DNA of 64,000 bases from Marinitoga aeolica (GTDB lineage: Bacteria > Thermotogota > Thermotogae > Petrotogales > Petrotogaceae): positions 1,240,001 to 1,304,000 of the forward strand of contig NZ_CP069362.1 of the NCBI RefSeq assembly GCF_029910535.1, in the 5' to 3' direction. Within the stretch, counting starts at the first letter, position 1, and the number at the start of each line of letters is the position of its first letter. Under the pieces are notes generated by a model. The model was not told the DNA's origin. It saw only the letters and a list, made by a program, of their open reading frames with translations, and did no database searches. Of the stretch, positions 35,846 to 45,360 are shown piece after piece. Made by a program: the position numbers and the translations under genes.

Positions 35846-36541
35846 ATGAATGTTGGTATTATTGTTGCTGCTGGTAAAGGCGAAAGGACAAAATTAACTT
35901 ATCCTAAACAATTTTACCAGATTTTGGATAAAAGTTTGTTAAGAATTGCATTAGAAAAATATGAATATTCAAAATTAATAGATAAGATAATTGTAGTTGC
36001 CAATGAAAATTTTATGGAAAAAACGAAAAAAGAATGTTATGGAATTAACAAAGTGTATGATATAATTAAGGGAGGAGATTCCAGACAGGAGTCTGTATTT
36101 AATGGCTTGAAATATATATATAACGTTTTTGGTTTTGATGTTTCTATTGTATCAATTCACGATGCGGCAAGACCTTTTGTTAGTATTGATAAAATTGATG
36201 AAAGTATAGAAATTGCTATTAAAAACGGTTCGGCAGTTTTAGCTTTGCCTGAAAAAAATTCTGTTTCTCATGTGATAGGGGATGTTATAGATAAAATTTT
36301 AGATAGAAATGAGATATATTTACATCAAACACCACAAACATTTGATTTTCAAAAATTATATAAAGCGTATATGAACTTTGAGAATGAATTAAAAAGTTTT
36401 ACAGATGATGCGAGTATATTTCACAAAGCGGGAAATTTTGTAAGAATTATTCCAGGTGAAGAATATAATATAAAAATAACAACGGATTTTGATATAAAAT
36501 TTGCAAAATGGTTAATAAAGGAAGGTAAAATAAATGTTTAA
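35846..36541 (+). CDS. ispD: 2-C-methyl-D-erythritol 4-phosphate cytidylyltransferase
   Basis: CTP-dependent enzyme of the non-mevalonate isoprenoid pathway. The nucleotide-binding start IIVAAGKGERTKLTYPKQF, GGDSRQESVFNGL, SIHDAARPFVS and LHQTPQTFDF are the IspD motifs; DDASIFHKAG and GEEYNIKITTDFD close it. 231 aa, full length. Start ATG 35846 follows GAGGTGATT. The nfo start overlaps its end by eight bases. A ribitol-phosphate cytidylyltransferase (TarI) is the chief alternative, less likely without teichoic-acid genes. Confidence 0.9.
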   Translation: MNVGIIVAAGKGERTKLTYPKQFYQILDKSLLRIALEKYEYSKLIDKIIVVANENFMEKTKKECYGINKVYDIIKGGDSRQESVFNGLKYIYNVFGFDVSIVSIHDAARPFVSIDKIDESIEIAIKNGSAVLALPEKNSVSHVIGDVIDKILDRNEIYLHQTPQTFDFQKLYKAYMNFENELKSFTDDASIFHKAGNFVRIIPGEEYNIKITTDFDIKFAKWLIKEGKINV

Positions 36542-37397
36542 AATTGGAGCTCACATGAGTACTTCTAAAGGATTTCACAAGGTGCCAGAAGCAACGAGAA
36601 ATATAGGCGGTAATACATTTCAGATTTTTTGTCATAGTCCAAGAACATGGAAAGTTAAAGAACCAAAAGAATCAGATGTTGTTAAATTTAAAGAAAAAAT
36701 GAAAGAATTTGATATATCTTTTGATGATGTGCTTGTTCATTCTGGATATTTGATTAATCTTGCAACACCAAAGGATGAAAATTGGGAAAAATCCATTAAT
36801 TTAATGAAAGAAGAAATAAAAATCACAGCGCATCTGGGTATTAAATATTTTAATGTACATCCTGGTTCTCATCTTGGTGAAGGTGATGAATTTGGATATG
36901 ATAGAATTGCTAAAGCGTTGGATATTATTTTAGAAGAATTAAAGAATTTAGATGTTGTTATCCTTCTTGAAAATGTTGCAAAAAAAGGTGGAAATATAGG
37001 TTGGAATATGAAACAACTTGGTGAAATAATAAAAAGAAGCAATTTTCAAGATAAATTGGGTATTACATATGATACATGTCATGGCTTTGATTCTAATTAT
37101 GATATAAGAGATAAAGAGGATGTGAAAAGATTATTAGATGAAATAGATAAATATATAGGATTAGAAAAGTTTAAAATGATTCATTTGAATGACTCTAAAT
37201 TTCCATTGGGTGCCGGTAAAGATAGACATGAGTTTATTGGAAAAGGTGAAATAGGGATAAAAGGGTTTGAAACATTTTTATCTTTTGATGAAATTATTAA
37301 ACTGCCGATGCATCTTGAGACGCCTGGTGATGATTCAGAACATGCTGAAGATATCAAGGTAGTAAAAGGCATATTTGAGAAACTAAATACCAGGTAA
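36534..37397 (+). CDS. nfo: Endonuclease IV (AP endonuclease)
   Basis: Zinc-dependent apurinic/apyrimidinic endonuclease of base excision repair. Opening FKIGAHMSTSKGFHKVPE, GGNTFQIFCHSPRTW, NVHPGSHLGEG, ILLENVAKKG, ITYDTCHGFDSNYDIRD, MIHLNDSKFPLGAGKDRHEFIGKG and HLETPGDD hold the H, E, D and H zinc ligands in order. 287 aa. Coupled to ispD by overlap. Confidence 0.95.
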   Translation: MFKIGAHMSTSKGFHKVPEATRNIGGNTFQIFCHSPRTWKVKEPKESDVVKFKEKMKEFDISFDDVLVHSGYLINLATPKDENWEKSINLMKEEIKITAHLGIKYFNVHPGSHLGEGDEFGYDRIAKALDIILEELKNLDVVILLENVAKKGGNIGWNMKQLGEIIKRSNFQDKLGITYDTCHGFDSNYDIRDKEDVKRLLDEIDKYIGLEKFKMIHLNDSKFPLGAGKDRHEFIGKGEIGIKGFETFLSFDEIIKLPMHLETPGDDSEHAEDIKVVKGIFEKLNTR

Positions 37398-37447
37398 GAA
37401 TATAAAAAAATAAAATTTTAAATTAAACACCGGAAAGGGGTGGGAGT

Positions 37448-38431
37448 ATGACAGACAACTTTGAGATTTTTGATGTTGAAGAGGAAAAGCCAAAGAAAAG
37501 AAAAAGCTTTTTCAAGAGAATACTATGGCTGATTATTGTTTTATTGGTTTTAGGTTATTTTAGTACAAGTATTTATCAAGTTGGGCCATCGGAAATGGGA
37601 TTAGTTTTGACTTTTGGTAAATATACAGCAAGCACAGGCCCTGGAATTCATTGGCATTTGCCTTATCCATTTCAAACACATAGAATAGTGGATATTAAAA
37701 CGTTGAAAAAGATTGAAATTGGATTTAGAACAGTGAATTATAGGGGGAAAATAGAGTATCAGCCGGTTTCGGAAGAGGCATTAATGATTACAGGCGATGA
37801 AAACATTGTAAGTCTTGAAGCTGTTGTACAATATAGAATTTCAGATCCAGCAAAGTTTGCATTCAGGATATTAAATGGTTTTGATATGGTGAAATTTGCT
37901 ACTGAAAGTGTATTAAGAGAAATGGTAGCAATTAATCCTATTGATGATGTTTTAACTTCTGAAAGGGATAGAATAGCTATGGAAACAGCAGCTAAAGTAC
38001 AAAAGATATTAGATTCATATGGTGCTGGTATTAAAGTTGAAAATGTTTATTTGCAGGAAGTTGCTCCGCCAGATGAAGTAGTTAAAGCATTTGATGATGT
38101 TAATAGTGCAAAGCAGGATAAAGAGAAATTTATAAACGAAGCAAATAGATATGCAAATGATGTTATTCCTAAAGCTGAAGGACAAGCACAAAAAATATTA
38201 AGAGATGCAGAAGCATATGCATATGAAAAGGTAGCAATAGCAACTGGTGAAGCTAAAAGATTTAAAGCAATGTTAAAAGAGTATAATATGTCTAAAGATA
38301 TTACAAAGAAAAGAATAATACTCGAAGCAATTCAAGATTTATTGGAAAATGCAAAGCAAAAAATTATTGTTGATAGTTCTGAAACACTTAAATTGCTTAA
38401 CTTACCTGAATTAGGTGGTGGTACAAAATGA
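37448..38431 (+). CDS. hflK: FtsH protease regulator HflK
   Basis: SPFH/prohibitin-domain membrane protein that, with HflC, surrounds and modulates FtsH. One membrane helix (about 24-42, ILWLIIVLLVLGYF) is followed by VGPSEMGLVLTFGKY and the SPFH domain, ending in a long Ala/Glu coiled coil (KAEGQAQKILRDAEAYAYEKV). 327 aa. GGAAAGGGGTGGG precedes ATG 37448. Overlap of four bases with hflC indicates coupling. Confidence 0.92.
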   Translation: MTDNFEIFDVEEEKPKKRKSFFKRILWLIIVLLVLGYFSTSIYQVGPSEMGLVLTFGKYTASTGPGIHWHLPYPFQTHRIVDIKTLKKIEIGFRTVNYRGKIEYQPVSEEALMITGDENIVSLEAVVQYRISDPAKFAFRILNGFDMVKFATESVLREMVAINPIDDVLTSERDRIAMETAAKVQKILDSYGAGIKVENVYLQEVAPPDEVVKAFDDVNSAKQDKEKFINEANRYANDVIPKAEGQAQKILRDAEAYAYEKVAIATGEAKRFKAMLKEYNMSKDITKKRIILEAIQDLLENAKQKIIVDSSETLKLLNLPELGGGTK

Positions 38432-39288
38432 AAAAAACAACCAAATTTACAATATTAGGCATAATTATAGTTATTGTTATATTATTTATAACAACTTCTT
38501 TGTTTATTGTTAATCAGGAACAGCAAGCTGTAGTGTTAAGATTTGGTCAAATTAAGAAAGTTGTTACAGAACCTGGGATAAGTTTTAAAACACCATTTAT
38601 TGATAATGTGGTAAAATTTGAAAAAAGGCTAATGTTATATGATATTGAACCAGAAAGAATTATTACAGCAGATAAAAAAACAGTTATTGTTGATACATAC
38701 ACAATCTGGAGAATTAATGATCCAAAAACATTTATGGAGAGTATGAGGTCTGTTCAATTGGCTTTAACAAGAATAGATGATGTAGTATATTCAAATGTTA
38801 GAGACCTGGTAGCTAAATATACATTAGATGAAGTTTTATCCAAAAAAAGAGAAGAGATGTTAACCGAGATTACAAAACGTAGTGGTGAAAATCTAAAACA
38901 GTTTGGTATTGAAATTGTAGATGTTAGAGTTAAAAGAACAGATTTGCCACCAGATATTTCAAAATCTGTATATAATAGAATGATGGCAGAAAGATATTCA
39001 ATTGCTGCACAAATAAGAGCAGAAGGTCAGAGAGAAGCAGAAATTATTAAAGCAGAAGCTGATAAAAAAGTAAAAATAATAACTTCAGAAGCACAAAAGA
39101 ATGCAGAAATTATCAGAGGTACAGCAGATGCAAGTATAATATCAATATATGCTGAAGCATATAATAAAAGTCCAGATTTCTTTGAATTAAGAAGATTGGC
39201 AGACATTTATCAGCAATCATTTAAAGATGGTATGTTGATATTATCACCAGATTCACCAATTTTAAAATTTTTATATGAGGGAAAATAA
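38428..39288 (+). CDS. hflC: FtsH protease regulator HflC
   Basis: Partner of HflK. N-terminal membrane helix (about 7-28) then VNQEQQAVVLRFGQIKKVVTEPG, typical of HflC, the SPFH domain with ITADKKTVIVDTYTIWRI, and a C-terminal coiled coil (RAEGQREAEIIKAEADKK). 286 aa. The lipoprotein gene starts at the next base after the stop. Confidence 0.92.
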   Translation: MKKTTKFTILGIIIVIVILFITTSLFIVNQEQQAVVLRFGQIKKVVTEPGISFKTPFIDNVVKFEKRLMLYDIEPERIITADKKTVIVDTYTIWRINDPKTFMESMRSVQLALTRIDDVVYSNVRDLVAKYTLDEVLSKKREEMLTEITKRSGENLKQFGIEIVDVRVKRTDLPPDISKSVYNRMMAERYSIAAQIRAEGQREAEIIKAEADKKVKIITSEAQKNAEIIRGTADASIISIYAEAYNKSPDFFELRRLADIYQQSFKDGMLILSPDSPILKFLYEGK

Positions 39289-41058
39289 ATGAAAAAGGTT
39301 TTAATTCCATTATTGTTTTTAGTATTATTGTTAAGCTCATGTTTTAATCCAGAAAAAAAGGTAAATATAACAATTGAAGGTGACGTTGTGTCACCTTCTT
39401 TTCCCATAAAAATTGATGTGAATATTGATAATTATGATTTAAAATTTTTTGACGAAAATAATATGCAAATTAATGTGAAAAAAGAAGGAAATTATTATTA
39501 TTTTTCTGATTTAAAAGAAGGTAAAAATGAAGTTTTGATATCCGTGTTTTCTGAGAATAAGAAAATTTTTGATAAGAAATTTACCATTTATTTTGATGAT
39601 ATACCACCAAATATAGTATTTTTGAATTATTATTTAAAAGGTGGCGAATTAAACTTAACAGCTTCATCCCCAGCTACAGATTTAGAAAAATTTATATTGG
39701 AAAATGGTAATAAGAAATATAATTTTAATATTAGTTTAAAAATACCTATAGAAAAAAATAAGGGAATTATTAAATATAGATTATATGCTAAGGATAAATA
39801 TGGTAATAAATCTAAACCACAAATAATAGAAATAAATACTGATAATGATGAAAGGCCTAAAATTTTAAATGATGATTTAAAGATATCATTGTTTGGTAAA
39901 ACTAATATTAAAGTATCAGATGATTGGACACCTACGAATAATCTGAACATATTACTTGAAACTGAAAAAAATAGTTATTCACTGATAAATATAGATGAAG
40001 TATTATTAGAAGGTTCTAAAGAAGGAACATTAGTTGTTATTGACAACGGAAACAATTATGCAGAAAAAAAGGTAAATATAGAGTTGGAAAATAATATTCC
40101 GTCAATTGCAACTGGTAATCCAAGATTAATAGATTTTTCTGTGGACACATTTGGGTGGAATTATGAAACAGATGTTGATTCATATGTGGTTGAAGTGCCA
40201 TACAAATATGGTTGGAAACAGGAATTAGAAACAAAAGCGGCATATGCCAGATTGACAGATTCAAATGTAGCTATGATAAGGAAAAAGAGTAAATACGGAA
40301 CATTAAGCTTTCCATCTCGACCAACAATAAGATTTTCAGGGACATTTGTACATCTTGTAAGAAATATACTTGAGTCTTCTGAAGAAAATCTATATTTGCC
40401 GCAAATAAATTCTGAATTTTTAATTGGAGGCCAAACAGTCCTTGGTGAAAAAAGTATTGTTATGGTTGAATCTGGAAGTGTTTTAAAATTTGTATCAAAT
40501 TCTAAATTGATAATAAAAGGTTTGTTTTTTATTATGCCGGGAGCTGGTAAATCGTTAATTAGTGGTAATGGTGAAATTATAGTAGATGGTGGTATTTTTA
40601 TTGCATCAAAAACTATTTTTGATAAAATTAAAGTGATTGGTAAAAATGCGAAATTAATATATTTAGAGGATTCTGAATTTTTAGAAGGGTCAGATTTGCT
40701 TTCAACAAATGATTTTAGAGTGTGCTTATATAATACGCTGGGATATAAAAGTAATTTGAATTTTCATAATACTGAGGAAATCTATATTAAAGAAAGTACA
40801 TTTAATAATTTGAACTTTCAAAATGTAAATATTTTTGATTCAGAAAAATCTTCTTTTGTTGATATGTATATAAATGGTTTAAGCAAGATTTTTTTGGATA
40901 AAACCAATGTAAAGAAGATAAAACAGGATGAATTTTCATGGTCTAAAATAATGAATTCCAATATTGATTCAATAGATATTTCAGGATACTCCAGAAGTGT
41001 ATTATATAAAACCAGAGTGGCGACGATTACAGAGAATACGAGTGTGGTGGTAAAGTGA
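39289..41058 (+). CDS. Large lipoprotein of unknown function
   Basis: A 589-residue lipoprotein: KKVLIPLLFLVLLLSSCFN has a signal peptide with lipobox LLSSC, so the mature chain should be lipidated on Cys 17. Residues about 30-200 look like two Ig-like beta domains; the last 200 residues (INGLSK…, NLNFQNVNIFDSEKSS) have a short repeating strand-turn pattern like a right-handed beta-helix. I do not recognise the family. Starts immediately after hflC and overlaps the methyltransferase by four bases, so it is part of the same operon. Confidence 0.75.
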   Translation: MKKVLIPLLFLVLLLSSCFNPEKKVNITIEGDVVSPSFPIKIDVNIDNYDLKFFDENNMQINVKKEGNYYYFSDLKEGKNEVLISVFSENKKIFDKKFTIYFDDIPPNIVFLNYYLKGGELNLTASSPATDLEKFILENGNKKYNFNISLKIPIEKNKGIIKYRLYAKDKYGNKSKPQIIEINTDNDERPKILNDDLKISLFGKTNIKVSDDWTPTNNLNILLETEKNSYSLINIDEVLLEGSKEGTLVVIDNGNNYAEKKVNIELENNIPSIATGNPRLIDFSVDTFGWNYETDVDSYVVEVPYKYGWKQELETKAAYARLTDSNVAMIRKKSKYGTLSFPSRPTIRFSGTFVHLVRNILESSEENLYLPQINSEFLIGGQTVLGEKSIVMVESGSVLKFVSNSKLIIKGLFFIMPGAGKSLISGNGEIIVDGGIFIASKTIFDKIKVIGKNAKLIYLEDSEFLEGSDLLSTNDFRVCLYNTLGYKSNLNFHNTEEIYIKESTFNNLNFQNVNIFDSEKSSFVDMYINGLSKIFLDKTNVKKIKQDEFSWSKIMNSNIDSIDISGYSRSVLYKTRVATITENTSVVVK

Positions 41059-41729
41059 ATTTAGATGAAGTTTTTAGACAATTAAATTTAAAATCACCTA
41101 ATAAATTTCATTCACCAACACACGGAACAACATTTCTTATTGAAATCTCAAAGTTTTTAAAAAATGAAAAGAAAATATTGGAATTAGGTTCTGGAATCGG
41201 CAGTGTATCACTTGCATTAGCAAAGATATACAAAGATATCGAAGTTACTGGTTTTGAGCTACAAAAAGAACCATATGATTACTCTATTATGAATTTGAAA
41301 GAGAATGATCTTCAGGATAGAGTGAAATTTATAAACGATGATATTGAAAATATTTCAAAATATATAGAGAGAGAATCCATAGATTGTATTGTTACCAACC
41401 CACCACATTATTCAGATAAATCATTGAAAAGCCCCTTTGAAGACAGAAAAAAGGCAAGGACATTTGATAAGAATAATCTGGAAAAATTCTTTAAAACTGC
41501 AAGTTATGCATTAAAAAACAAAAAGAGAATGATTTTTGTATATCATCCTACATATTTTATAACCTTCCTAAATTTAGCCAAAAAGTATAATTTTATGCTT
41601 CAAGAAATGTATATAGCTTATGGAAATAAAAATGGGACAGCGCAGCTAATAGGTGGAGTTTTAAGAAAAAATGGAGGAGAGAATTTAAAAATATATCCAC
41701 CTGTATTTCTAAAAAGTAGCGGAGAATAA
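41055..41729 (+). CDS. SAM-dependent methyltransferase, TrmN6/YfiC-like
   Basis: A 224-residue class I methyltransferase. Motif I is ILELGSGIGSVSLALA, motif II GFELQKEPYDY, and motif IV VTNPPHY marks an N6-adenine or similar amino methyltransferase of the YfiC/TrmN6 group that modifies A37 of tRNA(Val) in E. coli. KKRMIFVYHPTY is also family-like. The exact substrate is inference. Overlaps the lipoprotein by four bases; tmk follows after 10 bases. Confidence 0.85.
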   Translation: MNLDEVFRQLNLKSPNKFHSPTHGTTFLIEISKFLKNEKKILELGSGIGSVSLALAKIYKDIEVTGFELQKEPYDYSIMNLKENDLQDRVKFINDDIENISKYIERESIDCIVTNPPHYSDKSLKSPFEDRKKARTFDKNNLEKFFKTASYALKNKKRMIFVYHPTYFITFLNLAKKYNFMLQEMYIAYGNKNGTAQLIGGVLRKNGGENLKIYPPVFLKSSGE

Positions 41730-41739
41730 GGAGGTAATT

Positions 41740-42339
41740 ATGCTTATAACTTTTGAGGGAATAGAAAGTTCAGGAAAATCAACATTATCTAAAAAATTAG
41801 TGGAATATTTTAAATTAAAAGATTATCCTGTTATCTGGAATAGAGAACCCGGTGGAACAGAATTAGGCGAAAAAATAAGAGAATTACTTTTGGGAAATTA
41901 TAATATATGTCACGTCAGTGAAGCATTGTTGTTTGCAGCCAGTAGGGCACAATTAATAGAAGAATTAATTAAACCAAACATGGATAAAATTATTATTTTA
42001 GATAGATTTGTTGATTCATCGATAGTTTATCAGGGATATGCAAGAGAATTAGGATGGAAAGAAGTGTATGAAATAAATAAACATGCTTTAGATGGAGTTA
42101 TGCCAGATTTAACCATTGTTGTTGATGTTTCTGTTGAAACGTCTTTTAAAAGAATGGCGAATAAAAATAGGGATAGGATAGAAAGTGAAGGAAAAGAGTT
42201 TTTTGAAAAGACAAGAGAAGGATTTTTGAAATTAAAAGATTGGTTCCCTGAAAGAAATATTGAAATAATCAGTGGTGAAATGGATTTAAATGAAGAATTT
42301 AATATTTTATTGAATATTATAAAAAAGTACATGAGATAA
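41740..42339 (+). CDS. tmk: Thymidylate kinase
   Basis: Converts dTMP to dTDP. P-loop FEGIESSGKSTLSKKL, then WNREPGGTELGEKIRELLL, the DR motif IILDRFVDSSIVYQGYARELG, and VVDVSVETSFKRMANKNRDRIE (lid region). 199 aa, normal. GGAGGTAATT precedes ATG 41740. It is the last gene of the operon; no GC-rich terminator is seen before the repeat region. Confidence 0.94.
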   Translation: MLITFEGIESSGKSTLSKKLVEYFKLKDYPVIWNREPGGTELGEKIRELLLGNYNICHVSEALLFAASRAQLIEELIKPNMDKIIILDRFVDSSIVYQGYARELGWKEVYEINKHALDGVMPDLTIVVDVSVETSFKRMANKNRDRIESEGKEFFEKTREGFLKLKDWFPERNIEIISGEMDLNEEFNILLNIIKKYMR

Positions 42340-42344
42340 GAAGA

Positions 42345-42388
42345 GTGGGAAATTCTAATCCTTAAAATTGGAATCAAAATAAAACTTA
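42345..42388 (+). repeat. Outer dispersed element, left arm (copy C-outer)
   Basis: GTGGGAAATTCTAATCCTTAAAATTGGAATCAAAATAAAAC corresponds to the left arm of copy B. Its right arm is at 42631-42735; a complete inner element (42422-42615) separates the two. Confidence 0.75.
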
Positions 42389-42421
42389 TTCAAACGATTG
42401 ATTGCTAATCTGAAAAAACTA

Positions 42422-42615
42422 AGAAAGTTATAAAATAATGCTCTTCACCAGGTGAAAATTCTGAGTCCTCAAAAATTCTCATTTTCACAGGTCGTATCAA
42501 ACTCACATCCGTGTTCGGTTTCACTCAATTTTGCATCCATGCAAAATTGACCTGCTTCATTCGAATTTTCTCGGGAATTTTCAATGGTTCATCACATTAT
42601 TTTTATAAACTTTCT
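42422..42615. repeat. Palindromic dispersed element, copy C-inner
   Basis: A 194-bp element with terminal inverted repeats AGAAAGTTATAAAATAATG / CATTATTTTTATAAACTTTCT, TGAAAATTC/GAATTTTCA inner arms, CAGGTC/GACCTG arms (42488-42493, 42549-42554) and the perfect 11-bp core hairpin TCAATTTTGCA-tcca-TGCAAAATTGA (42525-42550). Copy A has CTGG/CCAG where this copy has CAGG/CCTG, a paired change. Complete and nested inside another element. Confidence 0.87.
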
Positions 42616-42624
42616 TTTATGAAA

Positions 42625-42735
42625 ACCTAACAATCTTCGAGTTTTCATTCGTTTTATTTTTGAATTCCAATAATATACTGCTTCATTCATATTTTTTCGA
42701 GAATTTTCAAGTATTCGCTCATATTATTTTTTTGA
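42625..42735 (+). repeat. Outer dispersed element, right arm (copy C-outer)
   Basis: 42631-42672 matches copy B right arm (one mismatch in 42). From 42680 on, GCTTCATTCATATTTTTTCGAGAATTTTCAAG… matches the right end of copy A, showing that the sub-types share terminal sequence. The remaining 42740-43492 holds a 9-bp inverted repeat (GTCCTGTTT…AAACAGGAC, 42803-42835), a terminator-like hairpin and no convincing gene. Confidence 0.75.
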
Positions 42736-43209
42736 AAATACTTTATCGATAGTTTAAATGTTAAAATAGTATAAAGTTTTTATAAATAAAAAGAAAACAA
42801 ATGTCCTGTTTGACTATTTTGGTTCAAAACAGGACAAAAATTACGAAAAATGATTTCAAGAAAAAAATTAATAGCCTGGAAACCAGAAGGACGTTGGTTA
42901 ATTTATCCTGGAGAAATGAAAAAATAATAATTCAATTTATTAATTTATTCCCATCTAAAAAGGAGTATTTACACAAAAAAATACATGCTACCGAAATAGA
43001 AAAACCTAAAAAAATGATGGATTCAGAAGAGTTTAAAGAAAAATACTTCTAAAACACGCATGAATAGCTAAAAGAGGGAGATGTGTGTCTAATTTCTCTT
43101 TTTTGCAAAAAGTTAACAATTGCTATTTTTCTTATTATTTCTCTTTTTGAGAGATTAAATTATAAAAGCTCTGTCAAAGTCAGGAGGAATAAATATTATA
43201 CTAAAAACT

Positions 43210-43228
43210 GGCCGGGTGAACCCCGGCC
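43210..43228. terminator. GC-rich hairpin without an obvious gene upstream
   Basis: GGCCGGG-tgaac-CCCGGCC, followed by TAAATTATTTTATT. It resembles the terminators of the ATPase-nuclease genes and is followed by ATATTAAGCCAAAGAATTC, which echoes the sequence after the 50793 terminator. It may be a leftover from a lost gene of that kind. Confidence 0.6.
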
Positions 43229-43492
43229 TAAATTATTTTATTATATTAAGCCAAAGAATTCATAATCTTTTTACAATAACTACGAATACTTGTGTAAATG
43301 AGGAGATTTATGATAAAATTATAGTGTAATAAAATAAAAGTTATAAAAAATTTAATCAATAATAAAAAGGTAAGAAATTCGACCTTTTGAAAAAAGAAAG
43401 AATTATAGAAATAGCAGAAAATTTGTTTGATATAAATAAGTTGAAGAAATTCTTATTTGCGTAAGATTCATAATTATTTGGAGGAAAAGAAA

Positions 43493-44755
43493 ATGAAAAT
43501 AAAAAAATTAAAGGTTAAAAATTTTAAAAGTTTTAATGAATTAGAAGTTGAACTCAAAAATTTTAATGTATTAATAGGTGCGAATGCAGGTGGAAAATCC
43601 AATTTCATTCATATTTTTGAATTTTTGAGAGATATCGCAAAGTTAGGATTAGATAACGCTATTTCTATACAAGGTGATGTTGAATATATTAGAAATATAA
43701 ATATTGGCTCAGCAGAAAATTTGTCTATAGAATCTGTATTTTCTTTTGATGAAGATAGAATTTTTCTTGAGAAGGTTAAAGATGAATTTTTTTTAATAAA
43801 AATTCATGAAATATTTTATGAATTTGAATTAGAGTTCTATAAAAGAAGTTCAAAATATAAAATTGTAAAAGATAAATTGGTTCAAAAACTTAAAATTTTT
43901 AAATCTGAAGAAAAGAGCAAAAAACTGAAAGAAGATAATTTTCTTGGTGAGGGAAAACTCATTATATCAAGAGAAAATAATGGTAAAATAAAAATACACC
44001 TTGAAAGTCCTGATAATGTCTCCATAAAAGAAGATAGTATATATCCTCAATTTTTTATAAAAGAAAAGTTGTCTAATAATATTCTTTTGATAAATACTCC
44101 TTATTTTATTATTCCATTTCCTTTAATAGAAGCTTTTGGAGATATTTCGATTTATGATTTTGATCCAAAACTGCCAAAAAAAGCTATTCCAATTACAGGA
44201 AAAGCCGAATTAGAGGAAGATGGAAGTAACTTATCAATTATTCTCAATAATATTATAAAAAATACGAATAAGAAAAAGAAACTTTTTAATCTTGTAAAAG
44301 ACATTTTGCCATTTATATCTAATCTTGATGTAGAAAAATTAGCGGATAAATCTTTGCTTTTTAAATTAGAAGAGAAATATTTTAAGAATAATTATATACC
44401 AGCATCTTTAATCTCGGATGGAACTATAAATATAATAGCTTTAATTATAACCTTATATTTTGAGAAAAAAAATCTAACTATTATTGAAGAACCAGAACGA
44501 AATATTCATCCTTATCTTATTTCAAAAATGGTAGAAATGATGGAAGATGCATCACAAAGGAAGCAAATTATTGTTACAACACATAATCCAGAAATAGTAA
44601 AATATACAAATTTAGATAACATTTTATTAGTTTCTCGTGATAATAAAGGGTTTTCTACGATTTCCAGGCCAGCAGATAAAGAAGAAGTGAAAATATTTTT
44701 AGAAAACGAAATAGGAATTGAAGAATTATTTATTCAGAATTTACTCAGGGGGTAG
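43493..44755 (+). CDS. AAA ATPase, OLD/ABC-like (predicted defence protein)
   Basis: A 420-residue ABC-type ATPase of the AAA_21/OLD-like kind. IKKLKVKNFKSFNELEVEL and the Walker A GANAGGKSNFIHIFEFLRD are at the N terminus; ASLISDGTINIIALI is the signature region; IIEEPERNIHPYLI is Walker B; and IVTTHNPEIV holds the H-loop. No TOPRIM domain is fused to it; instead a TOPRIM-like gene follows 3 bases after its stop. The layout recalls AriA/AriB (PARIS) or other two-gene ATPase-TOPRIM phage-defence modules, by analogy only. ATG 43493 has GGAGG upstream; a TTG at 43457 has none. Confidence 0.85.
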   Translation: MKIKKLKVKNFKSFNELEVELKNFNVLIGANAGGKSNFIHIFEFLRDIAKLGLDNAISIQGDVEYIRNINIGSAENLSIESVFSFDEDRIFLEKVKDEFFLIKIHEIFYEFELEFYKRSSKYKIVKDKLVQKLKIFKSEEKSKKLKEDNFLGEGKLIISRENNGKIKIHLESPDNVSIKEDSIYPQFFIKEKLSNNILLINTPYFIIPFPLIEAFGDISIYDFDPKLPKKAIPITGKAELEEDGSNLSIILNNIIKNTNKKKKLFNLVKDILPFISNLDVEKLADKSLLFKLEEKYFKNNYIPASLISDGTINIIALIITLYFEKKNLTIIEEPERNIHPYLISKMVEMMEDASQRKQIIVTTHNPEIVKYTNLDNILLVSRDNKGFSTISRPADKEEVKIFLENEIGIEELFIQNLLRG

Positions 44756-44758
44756 ATT

Positions 44759-45292
44759 ATGAGTTTTAAACAATTATATATTTTTGTTGAAGGGGAGGAT
44801 GATGAAAGATTTTTTGACAATATAATAAGATTTAAATTATCCAGCAAATATAATTCGATTAATATTATAAAATATGCAAAAATGAAAAAAGATAAGGTTA
44901 ATAATTTTATTATAAGTATAAAAAAAATGAATGCAGATTATATTTTTGCTCATGATATTGATAATACAGTTTCTACAACAAGTAAAAAAAGTGAAATAAA
45001 GCATATGTTGAAAAATATTGATGAAGATAAGATATTTATAGTTATAAAAGAAATTGAAAGTTGGTATCTTGCTGGATTGAGTAATGAAAAATGCCAAATG
45101 TTGAAAATTCCCATAATTAAAAATACCGATGAAATTACGAAAGAATCATTTAATAATATGATACCTGATAACTTTGATTCACGCATAGCCTTTATGATTG
45201 AAATTTTAAAAAATTTTTCTATTAAAGTTGCAATTCAAAAAAACAAATCGTTTAAATATTTTATTGATCAAATGAATATAATAGCTGATTAA
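44759..45292 (+). CDS. TOPRIM-like protein partnered with the ATPase
   Basis: A 177-residue protein with a TOPRIM-like opening (QLYIFVEGEDDERFFDNII, conserved Glu) and DYIFAHDID (D.D pair) about 60 residues on, then KEIESWYLAG. This is the pattern of DUF4435/DUF4276-type proteins that accompany OLD-like ATPases. It is shorter than AriB-type partners, so the exact family is uncertain. The start lies 3 bases past the ATPase stop, with CAGGGGGTAG as ribosome site. It is followed by a strong terminator. Confidence 0.75.
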   Translation: MSFKQLYIFVEGEDDERFFDNIIRFKLSSKYNSINIIKYAKMKKDKVNNFIISIKKMNADYIFAHDIDNTVSTTSKKSEIKHMLKNIDEDKIFIVIKEIESWYLAGLSNEKCQMLKIPIIKNTDEITKESFNNMIPDNFDSRIAFMIEILKNFSIKVAIQKNKSFKYFIDQMNIIAD

Positions 45293-45360
45293 ATATACTG
45301 GAAAAACTAAAAAATAAAATAATTGGTTTCTTTTGGTTTTAAAAATAACAATACAAACTG

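Noticed and set aside
40037-40264. Antisense frame inside the lipoprotein gene
   Set aside because: No ribosome site and no family resemblance; it lies fully opposite a well-supported gene.
42801-43052. 83-codon open frame MSCLTILVQN… after the nested repeats
   Set aside because: No ribosome site, its start lies in an inverted repeat, no recognisable domain, and the surrounding region has several short frames of equal quality.
43083-43265. 60-codon frame MCLISLFCKK…
   Set aside because: Composition is hydrophobic noise typical of AT-rich DNA, and it runs through the terminator-like hairpin at 43210.
43387-43464. Short frame LKKERIIEIAENLFDINKLKKFLF before the ATPase gene
   Set aside because: Could be the tail of a lost gene, but about 25 codons with a TTG start and no ribosome site is too little.
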